Of a stretch of 64,000 nt of DNA, positions 10,930 through 22,481 are shown piece by piece; within the stretch, counting starts at the first letter, position 1, and each line of letters begins with the position of its first letter. The notes below the pieces were generated by a model that saw nothing but the letters and a program-made list of their open reading frames with translations, made no database searches and was not told the DNA's origin. The stretch lies in the NCBI GenBank assembly GCA_905250025.1, contig CAJNOJ010000003.1:1-64000 (forward strand), given 5' to 3'. A program made the position numbers and the translations under genes. This DNA comes from Adineta ricciae (taxonomy: Eukaryota; Rotifera; Eurotatoria; Adinetida; Adinetidae).

Positions 10930-13900
10930 TCAAGATGTCTGATGTGTAGAACATCGACATGGATTGTAAAGAATATATAGACTATTGTTCATCAAGTTCA
11001 TATTAATGATATTTTGACAAATATTATTATTGAAAATATCGACGTCATCTGTAGAATTATTAATTATACTCGAATAAATAATTTGTGTTTGAAAATTTCC
11101 ATTTCCATCTCCTAGAAGCCCATAGATTTCATTTGATGAAGGTAAACCAAGAATGAGATCTAAATGACTATCACTATTTAGATCATATGTAACTATCGCC
11201 CGCGAATCTAATGATACAGAAGTTTCTGTAACAATTTGTTGATTCAAATGAAAGGTTTTATTATCATATCGATAGAACATAGCGACAGTATTTTCCCAAC
11301 TATGAAGATAAACAATATCAGCTTGATGATCATTATCAAAATAACCAGTAATCATATTAAATTGAAAAGTATCAAATGCAGTGTAAAGCGCCTTTTCTGA
11401 TTGAAAACTTCCATCGGTATTTCGAAGAAATACATGAATATGAAGTGAACGAGTATTCATCGCAGCTATATCTAAATAACCATCATTATCAAAGTCAGAA
11501 ATAGCTAATTGATTTGCATCACTTGTAAGACACATGAATAATTTTAATGGTGATGCAAATGTTCCATCACCATTTCCAAAAAAGACATAAACTTCATTAA
11601 TATATTGACTTACACTAATCAGATCTAATTTAGTATCATTATTAATATCTATAAGATTAACATCAGTTGGACGACTTGTTATACTGTGCAATAAAACATT
11701 TTGTGTCTGAAATGTTCCGTTGCCATTACCAAATAAAATGTAAACATTTCCAGGACCCATAGAACTAATTACTAAAATGAGATCGACTTGAGCATCATTA
11801 TTCACATCGCCAACACAAATTTTGAGTACAGATCCAATCATATAAACGAATAATACATCTCCAAATGAACCATCAGAGTTAGCTAATAAGACTTGCAATA
11901 GGAAACCATTTTCACATGAAAAAACGAAATCTAGTCGATGATCATTATTTAAATCTGCGATCACATATGGACCAAAATTCGCGAAAGGATAACAGTGTGG
12001 ATCAATTGGTATTGATCTAACTTTTAATTGGCATACGAGTTCTAAAGATTTCCAAAATTTATAAATCTATATTTATAAAATCAACTAACCTGATGTGTTG
12101 GAAGGTACGGACATTGTTGTACTTAAATTATTTCTGATTGATACATTTGTCATCAAATTCATCATAATCTTATTTTGTCGTGCATAATATATTGAAAATA
12201 TAATAACACATACAAATATGAATGTTAGTGAAACAATCACACCTATTATTTTGAACAATGATCGATTAGATGGTATAACATTATTCTCAATTGTTTCAGA
12301 TGGTTTTTTAATAAAGACAACAGGACGAATAGAATTTATCCGTTTTTTTCGATTTTCATAGATATTTAATCCGATTTGAATTAGTTTTGGACAAATCCAT
12401 TTAAGAACAATGGTCAAACCACCTTGAAGACCAAGAATAACAGTGATTATATAGAAAACATTAAATTGTTCAATACTTGTAAAAGAACACAATAAAGGTG
12501 AACATTGTTCATAATACAATGAATAAAACATAGATGTTGACCATTTTTCAATAAATAGATTTTGTATAAGTTCATCAATAGTTGTATTTTGTAAAAATCG
12601 ACTCGACATTAATGTCAAAGGTTCTGATAAATTTTTAAAATTTGTATATTGTCGAATAAGATCAAGACATGATTGATCATAAAAACATTCAAGAGTTGAA
12701 ACAAGAAGTGATTCACTTGGTGTACAACCTATTTTCATACCTTTAATTGACTCATTGACAGATGTATTCGTATTAATAAAACTTGCTTGAGTTGTACAAT
12801 TTGGAAATAAACCACACGAACAATTATTATCATAGATTATAGGTTCTGTATAGAAAATAAGTAAATCATAGTCATCTGAAGTTAATATATATTCAAAATT
12901 TGATCCATAAACTGATTCAAATGCGTTGCCATGAATAATACTTTGAGTAAAGAAAAGAAGATGAGAAAAGTAGGTCGGAGCATTTGATTTACTCTGTTCA
13001 ATCAATGTTGTGAGACGATCATGAAAAATATTCTGAGATAAAAGTTGATTACTGACTAATAATGATGTGAGAAAATTGTTTATAGAATTATTCACTGTTT
13101 GAATTGATAATCGACATAATTCTTGAAGATATTGTAAATGAGCTGAAAGAAATCGACGATAATCTTTTTTATCATAAACGGACAGATTCAAAACAAGACC
13201 ATTTGTTAAATCAATTCGCCATTCATCGGAAACAAATTGACTTGAGCAAATCTACAACAATTCATATCAATCAAAATTTCGTTCACATGAGAAAGTTCTA
13301 TCCTATACCGAATGGAATTCTGGTTGAATATTAACAAATTGATTATATGTTGATGCTATTCGTGAACATGAACATTTTAATTCATCACCGTAGGTCTCTT
13401 TTAAAGAATTATAATAAATAAAAGATGGTTTATTAAAAATGTTTGTAATTGGACGTGATTGAAAAATTGTATAAAATATCAAAATAGTAAGACTGGTTAA
13501 AAGCAAAACAATATAAAGTCGAGTTGCCCATCGACCATAATGTGTAATTGTTACTCGATCAATATTATTACCAAAATCGCGTATTGAAAATATATTCAAT
13601 TCAACAAATGTTGTTCGTACGAATTTAAGAATATTATTTAACATCATCACTAATCGATTACCATCATTATGTTGAACTAAAGATTAAAAAACAATGAAAC
13701 ATTTTCTAATAAATAGTTAATTACTTTCTTGTGATTTTTTCTTGAATAAATCTAAAAATTTTAATGTAAATTTGATAAGACGAGGTGTAAAAATACGTAA
13801 TGATACTACAATTCCGCCAATCATTGATATTAATGTGATTATTACACCAAGAAAATTCTGTTTACGAACACTTTGTGAATACAAACAATATAACGGTGCA

Positions 13901-16762
13901 CAAGACTCATAGAATTGTTCATATGATAAGATTGGATTCCATTGTTCAATCATCAATTCTTCAACAAGTATTGAAATAGTTGTATTCGGTGGAAAACGAC
14001 TGTTTATTGGATTATAATCTAAAGGTTGTAATCGAGTTGATGATGATAAAAGTGATAATGCATTCGTATCTATTTTCCTTATATAACTCATTAATAAAAG
14101 GAAACAATTGGAATCTTTATATAAACATTGAAGTGAAGAAAACAGAATAGAATTCCGAGCGAGACAACTTTCAATCCAACCAGATAGATTATGAATGTTT
14201 CCATATCCAGAGACGCGATTAAAATCATCAATAGCATCATCATCAGACACAACTGCTACTCTTTGACAAGATGGATTTGTTGCACAAACACATGTTATTA
14301 ATTCTGAATTGATATCTTCAACACCATATAAAATAAAATCGCTCTACAAACAAAAGGAATTATTGAACATTTGCAAGAAACTGTGTTATGTGTATGTACC
14401 TTATTATTCATTGTATTCATCGTTAAAGCGGGATCAGGATGTAATCCTTGTGTTTGAACAATAATTCCTTCGTGAAATTGATTAACTTGTTGAATAATTT
14501 GTATAATATCTTTCATTAAAGCAAAATTATAAGTTGTTGATTGATAAAATTGGTTAAGACTTGTATATATTTGTGTATTCAAATCCATTTGATTGATAAT
14601 AGAAGATGAAATAAATGATTGTAAAAGAAATTGATTCAATGCAATGTTAATTGTTTGATTTGCTAATTGACAAAGATCCGATAAGATTTGAAATTGTTTA
14701 TACGCATTTACACGCCAATCGTATGTATGATCTGTCATCATACTGTTGATCATTTCTTCAATCCAATCAGTCGTAACAAATCCACTTAAACATATTTGAT
14801 GAAATATTGGAGAGATTGAAAGAAATGTTTTATAAGGTATTGTTTGATTTCCACATGGACATTGAAGTGTAGTAGAATATTTACTTTCCAATAAATTATA
14901 TGATGTTAATGATGGATTTGAAATAGATATTATCGTTATTTCAGTATTCAATGAATTGAATAAACAAAGAGTAATGATTGATCCTAAAAGATTATGATAA
15001 AAATGTTTTATACAAAGAAAATATTTGACAAAAATTACCTATTAATAAAATTAAATAGACACGAGTTATAATTCTTTGTTGTTTAATATTAGTTTCACTT
15101 CTTTCATTAATATTTTTAAATAAATTCAATTGTTTAATAAATTGAAATGGTTTCATTGTTTGTGTATTCTGATTTTCTATAGAAAATAAACGAATTTTTG
15201 TTTGTAAGAAAATGAATTCATCTTCTAAATAAAAATTTCATTTGATTTACCTGAATGATTTTTATATTTAAATAAAAGATCAATAAAATATGAGACTATT
15301 AAGCGAAGTATGATAATAAGACCACCGTAAAGACTAATAAGAACTGTAATTGCATATGATAGATTTCGACGATTTATTGTTGTATATGTACACATTGATG
15401 AAGAACATTGAGCAAAATATGAAGAATAATTTACATTTGATAACCAATTTTCAATAAAAAGATTTTGAAAATGAAATAATATTGAATTATTATTATTTCC
15501 AGAAGATAAAATTGAAGTATTCCAATTGAAGTTTGTCTAAATAAAACGAGAAATTTTTGAGAAAATATTGTTTAAAATGAGATACAAACTTGATTAAGAT
15601 TTGGAAAATAATTGAATAATAGTTGAATACATTCAAATTCATATAAACATTCCAATGTACTTTGAAGAAGTGCATCAAAAGGTGTACATCCAACAACGAA
15701 ACCATTTATATTTGTATAATTAGACATTAATGTTGAATCTTCAAGATCTATTGAATCATTTGATATTGAAAAAAAAGTCGCTTGAATAACTGGATTGTCA
15801 AGACCACATTGTATAGATGATCCATTGTCATAGACGATATATGATATTTGATAGCCAAATATAATAAGACCATGACCTTGATCAATTGCATAAAATTCTG
15901 CGTTTGTACCAAGGGCTGAAATGAGAAAATTTCTTTGAATTGTAGTTCTCCAATAATTTAAGAATGATATCATTTGATTGAAAGCATTATTCTTTTGAAA
16001 TTCAATAGTATTATCTATTTCCAATTGAATTTGCTTTTTTGAAAGAACATTCATCGATACAAGTTCAGTATTATCAATATCAGATTGAATTTGAGACTTA
16101 ATACTTTGAGAAAGTGAACATAATCGTGATAGAAGTTCAAACTAAATCAAGAAAGAAAAGATTTGTCCTTTCAATCTCTAAACATGATAAAAAACATTGT
16201 TGGAATTTACCTGAGAATAGGCAACTTTTCGAAAATCCTGTATGTTATATCGACTGGCATTTGCAAAATATAATCCTTCGATCCATTTCTTATCAACAAA
16301 GTAACTTGAACAAACAGGATGCATTATGATATTATTTGAAACGAAATTTTTATATGATATTGCAATTGTTGAACATGGGCATGAAAGTGTTTGATCATAT
16401 TCATTATACAATTGATCAAAATTATCAGGTGTAACGTTGGATATGACAATTGTTTCGGATTCCATTTTAATACATATTCCATAGAACAGAATATATAGAC
16501 AAACTAAAATAATCAATTTGGATGAGAACAATTCTTACTTGTTAGATATTTACCTGCGAGAAGAACAATATACAATCGAGTTTTATACTTCTGCTTTCGA
16601 AGTATAATAACTGGATCTTTGATTGTATCGTCATTTTCATAATCATGTTGATCTAATATGAACAGATTATAACTTGATACTTGTTTGTAAATCCAAATAA
16701 AGAAAACTTTCGGATTTATCATGTTGAAGAAATGATTTCTAAAACGTTCGAATTGATAAACA
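10930..16762 (-). CDS. Large membrane protein: three two-pass modules plus FG-GAP propeller
   Basis: Eleven exons join in consistent phase: 16762-16554, 16503-16211, 16141-15590, 15536-15251, 15176-15039, 14983-14400, 14343-13725, 13676-13309, 13251-12090, 12041-10930 (the first of these may start further upstream). They encode roughly 1,770 residues. Three homologous modules follow one another. Each has an N-terminal helix (RLYIVLLA, RVYLILLIG, RLYIVLLLTS), a CPC/CSC motif, a loop with a GCTP...STLEC-type motif (weaker in module 2) and a second helix near a GG (LISLYGGLIIIL, LISMIGGIVVSL, VILGLQGGLTIVL). A seventh helix (IIGVIVSLTFIFVCVIIF) leads to at least six FG-GAP/VCBS calcium-loop repeats (DLNNDHRLDF, DVNNDAQVDL, DINNDTKLDL, DFDNDGYLDI). 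FG-GAP repeats form extracellular beta-propellers. The module layout recalls DEG/ENaC channel subunits, but no signature proves it. The 5' end is unresolved. Confidence 0.7.
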
Positions 16763-18388
16763 CTGTCGTAAATTGCAATAAATGGGAAAAGGGAGAGAAA
16801 AAGAAAGGTTACGTGTGCTTTTATATAAATATCTTTGCGCTGAATTTGTAAAAACTCAGTTGATACTATATCACAGATGGTTTTTTTGGTCAATAACCCA
16901 TATGCTTGCCTCTTTTAGGATTCAATTTCAATCTTTTATGAACGACTTGCTGAGCTGCAAAAAATGAGAAAAGATTCTATTCTTTTGCGTATGAATATTT
17001 CTAAAATAATTTTCTAACAGCATTCCATTGAGTTCTTACCCTGAGTTATTCCTTGATTAACAAGTCCTATAGTTGCTTTTCTTCTATATTCTCTCGCACT
17101 CTATTTTATGATTGACGTCAGCAAGCGTTGAAATACGCTTGAATATTCGATGAAAGTAGAGCAACATTTAAAAATGTTCTTGGTATACAAAAGTTCCGAT
17201 TTTCTATTGCGATCGACATGAATATATTTGAAATTTGAACAAAGTTATCTATTCGAATGAGAGATTCATTCTTACAGAATATCAACTGAAATATTCCTTC
17301 GTAAGTTCATTGGAAATCATAATAAGATTAGTCATGTCAAACCTGAAACTTAAATTCAACTATTTGTTCGAGTATTCAAGTATTCGAATTAACTGGGACA
17401 CATGGCTCGATAATATTCATTTCGTAAGTGAAATTTCATTGACGAACGAGTAAAGTATTGTCGATCTTTTTCCTTCGTTTTAGTATGAATATGCCCGATT
17501 ATTCGAGTTGAGCATTGATTGACTTTCTTCTTCTGTTTTCTATTCGAACATAGAGTTGTTTGTTTCTTGTTCATCGTTAGCTTTTTCTGCTTTTTGCTAT
17601 TCATCAAAACTTCATTTTGGTTTTTAATAAACAACGAAGAAGAAACAAATGATACGGAAATGTGAATTCGATTAGAATTCACTTAATGTTGGCATTGATT
17701 GTATGATGAGCTCTGTGATTGATCTTGTGACAAGAGTAGATAGAATCTAGTGATCCTCGTATAGAATTTATTGTGATATCTGCTAATTGTTTTTTTTCCA
17801 TTAATGACAACTAAATTAACTTCGAAAAGTTCTGTTTGTAATTTGCTCTTGCAGTAAAAAGATGCATGTACATAAAAGATATGTCAGAGCATTATCAAAG
17901 AAAAACATATGCTTAGATCACATGTGAATGAATAATACTGAACGGCTTCGTACTATAGATATGATATGAAAATAAGCTCAAGTTGATTTTTTAATGTAAA
18001 GATAAAACAAGTAGCAGAGAGATACCAAAATTAAGATGAACATGTTTCATGAACTGTATTTTGATCAAGGGGAAAATAACGGACTCCCGGGAATAGACTG
18101 TTTCCTTCTAGGCTATATATATATGGTAACGGGAAGGCCGGAAAGTGGGTTACAAAATAGCTAAAATAATCTTGTTTTAGTACAAAAAGGTGAGAAAAGT
18201 TCCGAGAACTTTTCTTCAGTTTCTATTGTTCTAGAGCTTTGTGATCTTTCAGAAGTTTTTCTAATGGAATTCTTTTATCTTTCTGTTAAAGCAAAATTTT
18301 TATTTTACTGGTTTATTTTATTTTATTTTTTCAACAACGTGTACTTTTCAGGATAATACTAATAAAAACAACAACAAAAAAAAAAGAT
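16763..18388. other. 5' region of the large gene; possible small upstream exons
   Basis: Two short minus-strand exon candidates (16954-16910 and one ending at 17040, encoding YRRKATIGLVNQGITQ) have plausible splice sites, but I could not join them in phase to the exon at 16762. The donor of the first is GC (GCAAGC) here, whereas the duplicate copy at about 23430 has GT. From 17100 to 18388 I see no supported gene. An ORF at 17682-17389 (-) is Lys/Gln/Asn-rich and unconvincing. Confidence 0.35.
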
Positions 18389-19342
18389 TTAATGTGCTCG
18401 ATCATGTGGACCGAAATGAAAGCATCGCTTCATTAGCGATTTCATCGAAATTTGAAATGTTTTTCGAAACATACTACTACAAGCATAATGAATATAAAAT
18501 GAAATACCAAATTTCATGGTATAAAGTATAGTGCTCAATTGCAGAAGAATATATTCAACTTGTTGTCGTTCAACACTTTTCTGTATTGAGCTAGTAAAGA
18601 ATCTGTATGGCATTAATATATCTCGTTGAACACCTAATATTACTCCTAGAAAGGCTTGTACAAATATTAAAATAAATAATTGTCGCTGCATTCTTTGAAC
18701 AGCACGTGTTGACTGATCCGAAGCAGAAATTATATCAATACGATTTCTTGATTGTCGTACGTGAATCCATGTAATAATACCACAGATCAATACACCACCA
18801 TGAGGAACCAGAGAAAGAAAAATACTCGCATAAATAACAAGAATAATTGTTCCAAGACCAGGTAAAGTTGTACATATACCATTATAAGTATCATAAATAA
18901 TTACACAAAAGATACTTGAAATTGAAAAGAACAACATTGTTATAGTGAAAAGACGTTTAGCAAATGGTATTGAACAGAATTGTCGCCAATAAGCATTTCT
19001 TGATGTTGATAAACAACGATCAAATGTTGATAATAGAAGGCAATTTAACGCCATTAATGGTAAACATATTGAAAAGTAAGAATATATTTTGCATAGTGAA
19101 CGATTTGTCTGCATAATATTTTCTCCGGAATATTGTGCTCTTAGATATGTTAGTATAAGCAGATTGAGAAAAGATAAATCAAGAACAGAAGAGAAAATCA
19201 TATAAAATATACAAGATTTTGTTCGAAAATCTTTTGATAAAAATGTAAGAATATTCAATATACTTCCAATTGTTCCCAGAATCTCGATAGTACAGAAACT
19301 GAACAGCATTATATTATTCATTAATTCGATTGGTGATACCAT
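18389..19342 (-). CDS. Rhodopsin-like (class A) GPCR, complete single-exon gene
   Basis: An intronless ORF of 317 residues from ATG 19342 with seven hydrophobic helices. TM1 has ILGTIGSILNILTFL with the conserved GN-like region as GSILN. Cys in LCKIYSYF at the start of TM3 and in GICTT of the second extracellular loop would form the usual disulfide. The DRY motif at the end of TM3 is FDRCLST, so Tyr is replaced by Cys. A basic third loop precedes TM6 (LFILIFVQAFLGVILGV), and TM7 ends FYIHYACSSMFRKTF in place of NPxxY. Length and layout fit a short peptide- or orphan-type receptor from a lineage-expanded family. The ligand is unknown. It should act at the plasma membrane through G proteins. 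Confidence 0.8.
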   Translation of the reverse strand: MVSPIELMNNIMLFSFCTIEILGTIGSILNILTFLSKDFRTKSCIFYMIFSSVLDLSFLNLLILTYLRAQYSGENIMQTNRSLCKIYSYFSICLPLMALNCLLLSTFDRCLSTSRNAYWRQFCSIPFAKRLFTITMLFFSISSIFCVIIYDTYNGICTTLPGLGTIILVIYASIFLSLVPHGGVLICGIITWIHVRQSRNRIDIISASDQSTRAVQRMQRQLFILIFVQAFLGVILGVQRDILMPYRFFTSSIQKSVERQQVEYILLQLSTILYTMKFGISFYIHYACSSMFRKTFQISMKSLMKRCFHFGPHDRAH

Positions 19343-19797
19343 ATTAAATGAATCAAATTGCCCTTGATAAGGAGAGATAATTTGAATGTCAAATAATTTT
19401 TATTGAAAAAACCAAGCAACCATATAGAAGAGACTGATGTTACAGAAATGTTTTGCAGTTTGCTTCAAAAACAGACATCGTTTTTATTCCTTCTGATAAA
19501 ATTTCATCTATCATAAAATGCGACGTCATTCTAATTGTAATGCGCATGAGAAAATAGAACGATAGCACATGCCATTAAACGGCTCTTCATGCATCAAATC
19601 CTTTAAAACATTCAAAATGAGACGTGATTAACTACTTCTTTAACCGTAAAGTGACCCTCCGCTCTATTTTTTCAAAGATATTAACATTTTATCATTTATT
19701 TAATTTATAAATTATTTTTGTATCTTGTATAGAAAATGTTTTCTATCATTGAAGAGCAAATCCAATAGGAGAGCAAATGTCTGGGGTACGGTGACAC
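19343..19797. other. Intergenic, no gene seen
   Basis: Sequence between the GPCR start and a short tandem repeat. Nothing else was recognised. Confidence 0.5.
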
Positions 19798-19899
19798 GAC
19801 AGTTGAGCCCTCGACAACTGAGTCCCGACAGTTGAGCCCCGACAAATGAGCCCACCGACAGTTGAGCTCCCAACAAATGAGCTCCCGACATTTGAGCTT
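19798..19899 (+). repeat. Short tandem repeat, about seven 15-bp units
   Basis: About seven degenerate copies of a unit close to CGACAGTTGAGCCCC are arranged head to tail (variants have AAATGAG or ACTGAG in the middle and CTCC at the end). It stands out as GC-richer than its surroundings and sits about 240 bp upstream of the FLYWCH ORF, as subterminal repeats of DNA transposons often do. Confidence 0.8.
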
Positions 19900-20142
19900 G
19901 TTATGTGGTGGTTTTTCCTAAATTAAAGTCCAAACTATTCGTGCATTGCTCAATGTACGATCTGACGATAGATTACGTGACGATATACGGCTTTATACTG
20001 ATTCGCATCACATGTACACTAGCGACTTTTTCTTTCAGAAGTAAAATGTTGAAATATCTAATTGGTTATTTATTTAGTGTAATACATATATCTGATCGAA
20101 AGAAACGCAAAAAGTCATTCTTCAGATATTTCTTTTCAAAGT

Positions 20143-20562
20143 ATGTCGATTATACAATCATCAAAGAAAAAAGATCAGCTTTTGTTCGATGGTTTTCGAT
20201 ATCGACGAGCAAACAAAAGTCAAGTAACTTGGCGATGTGTTCGTAACAGTTGTGCTGGTCGATTAACTGTAGACAATAAGGAGAATCATATGCAATATAA
20301 TATTTTAACCGATCATAATCATGCACCTAATCCGGATGAATTAATATCTAAACAATTTAAGACAAAAATCGAGGAACGCGCCGAAATATCGAATGAAGCA
20401 CCAAGAAAAATTATTCATGAAGCATTATCAGAGATTCATCCGGATGATGCATTAGCTGTACCTAATTATACAAGTAACGCTCGCCTTAGGGCTCGCTCAG
20501 CTCTTTCTCGTAGAAATATTGATTTCAGATGTTATATTTTTTATCCATTATTATGTATATAA
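20143..20562 (+). CDS. FLYWCH-type zinc-finger fragment, probably from a MULE-like element
   Basis: A 139-codon ORF begins with a FLYWCH-like domain: QLLFDGFRYRRANKSQVTWR, then CVRNSCAGRLTVD and ILTDHNHAPNP, which gives the F-Y-W-C-C-H-x-H pattern of this finger. After it comes a helical charged segment (KIEERAEISNEAPRKIIHEA). In Mutator-like transposons and domesticated relatives this is followed by a transposase domain. Here the frame runs into AT-rich sequence and stops, so it is truncated. FLYWCH domains bind DNA or partner proteins. The last ~90 bp of the ORF and the following sequence recur at 24795-25014 across an assembly joint. Confidence 0.6.
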   Translation: MSIIQSSKKKDQLLFDGFRYRRANKSQVTWRCVRNSCAGRLTVDNKENHMQYNILTDHNHAPNPDELISKQFKTKIEERAEISNEAPRKIIHEALSEIHPDDALAVPNYTSNARLRARSALSRRNIDFRCYIFYPLLCI

Positions 20563-20691
20563 ATTTATTTCCATTATAGATTAGATGTTTTGACAAAAGT
20601 AACAATAGATATTTATACCAAATGTTAAATAGAGGATTCGATATTTTAAAGAAATGCAAATATAGTTAGGAAGATTATGAATGACTACATN

Positions 20692-21720
20692 TCTGCATTC
20701 ATTGTTTAAGAGACTATACCAACCTAGAAGGTTTTTAAATATTGATGATAATTTACACTTGTAGAAGGGTCGCCTGTCGCAGAAAGAATATGATTCATTG
20801 AAGAGAGTATGATTTTGATTTAAGTTTTTCTTATTATGTGATATAAATAGATATATTCTGTATTTTATTAATTATACGAATCATGATATTAAATACAAAG
20901 AAAAATATAGTAATTTATCTCTATCAGGTCAATTAGAACATTATGTTGTAACGGATAATTGTTACTCTTTGCTGCAACTATTTCAAGAACTTGTGAATAG
21001 AAAGGCAGATGGTATTGAAACTGCCGATTCGAATAGAAAAAGCTTTCCACTTGATTTCAAACATTGTAAATTCAAAATAAATGAAAGGATTATACGAAAA
21101 GAATGGCATTGAAATAGTTTGACAAGAAATATGTTTATATATTATCAACATACAACACGATAGTCATTCAAAAGAGACAAACTCAAATTGAAAAACCACT
21201 ATGCGTTCATAAATATAATAATACAATGAGTGTGGAGTATATATGATTGATTAATTATTAGTTCATTATCGTATTTCTAGGAAAAGATAACAAAAATACG
21301 ACGAAAAATATTCATTGGTTTACTTGATTTGATCACACTTAATTCGAATCGTTTTTGTTTATAAAACACAAGCTCAAGAAACAAATAACGACGTTATGAC
21401 ACAAGTTCAATTTTGCATAAGTTTTTCTCGTTTCTTGTTAAAATACAATCTAGAAGAAAATCTATCAAAACATTTAGTCAGACGAGAAAAACCAATAAGT
21501 GAATTCATACAAACAGGATTACTTGAAAAACTTTTTTCCATCATTGATTTCTTCAACTGAAAATAAGAAACATACAGCACAATGATGCTACGTTTGTAAT
21601 TATACATCAAACAAAAATGTTTGAACAAGACATGAATGTTCGATTTGTAATGTTGCATTTTGTGTGGATCCATGTTTTCCGCATCGTACTAAACTTTGGA
21701 ACAAAATTTTGAAATTTGAA
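20692..21720 (+). pseudogene. Second copy of the decayed piggyBac-like transposase
   Basis: Carries the same piggyBac blocks as 9439-10459 (KGRLSQKEYDSLK-type block, KFFLLCDINRYILYFINY, SNRKSFPLDFKHCKF, C-terminal cysteines). It has its own additional lesions, including loss of about 30 bp before the VTDNCYSLLQ block and changed cysteines in the C-terminal finger. Most lesions are shared with the first copy, so the element was dead before the copies diverged. Confidence 0.75.
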
Positions 21721-22194
21721 AACGTTTCGTTCTGTAGAATTTGTTTTGTCGCAGCTTACAGATCTTTTTTTAATCATTTCTACTGAGTTTTTTGTTACTT
21801 CTTCAAGTTATGTTAGATTGTAGCAGTGCAAATGAACATGATTCAAAATGAAGATATGCACATTCATATAAACTCTTTAGATAATGATGTGTGAGTGAGC
21901 GATAGTGCAAATTAAAAAAAAAAAGAAGTGTTAGAGTTACAGTAGGAGTTGCAACACAAAACATTATTTTACAGCAGACATGGGTATAGATGAGAATTTG
22001 GTTTAAGGATCTGAAAAGCAATCCTACGGATAAAATCCGATTAACACGTTTCTTAATTCGCAATGAAGATTAAAACAAAAAACTTCACAGTGATTAGAAT
22101 AATTTTATATACGGATTATTTATTAGAGTTTTAAAAAGAAAAAATTTTAATAATTATGTCTAGTAAGTAATATGTTTCCATTTGAATCCAATCC

Positions 22195-22480
22195 TCAAGA
22201 TGTCTGATGTGTAGAACATCGACATGGATTGTAAAGAATATATAGACTATTGTTCATCAAGTTCATATTAATTATATTTTGACAAATTTTATTATTGGAA
22301 ATATCGACGTCATCTGTATAATTATTAATTATACTTGAATAAATAATTTGTGTTTGAAAATTTCCATTTCCATCTCCCAGAAGCCCATAGATTTCATTTG
22401 ATGAAGGTAAACCAAGAATGAGATCTAAATAATTATCACTATTTAGATCATGTGTAACTATCGCCCGCGAATCTAATGAT
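22195..22480 (-). CDS. 3' end of FG-GAP gene, second copy (partial)
   Basis: Corresponds to 10930-11215, the last ~95 codons of the large TM/FG-GAP gene, and ends at the same stop. It is cut at the N at 22481. Substitutions relative to the first copy are mostly single-base changes. Confidence 0.6.
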
Positions 22481-22481
22481 N

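Larger units (their letters stand above)
20692..22480. repeat. Second, diverged copy of 9439-11215
   Basis: Bounded by single Ns at 20691 and 22481. The segment aligns in the same orientation with 9439-11215 throughout, with scattered substitutions and small indels. It contains the second piggyBac relict and the 3' end of the FG-GAP gene. The divergence suggests an allele or homoeologous copy placed in series by the assembler. Confidence 0.85.

Noticed and set aside
17389-17682. 97-residue minus-strand ORF upstream of the large TM gene
   Set aside because: Lys/Gln/Asn-rich chance-like sequence. Not linked in phase to the gene.
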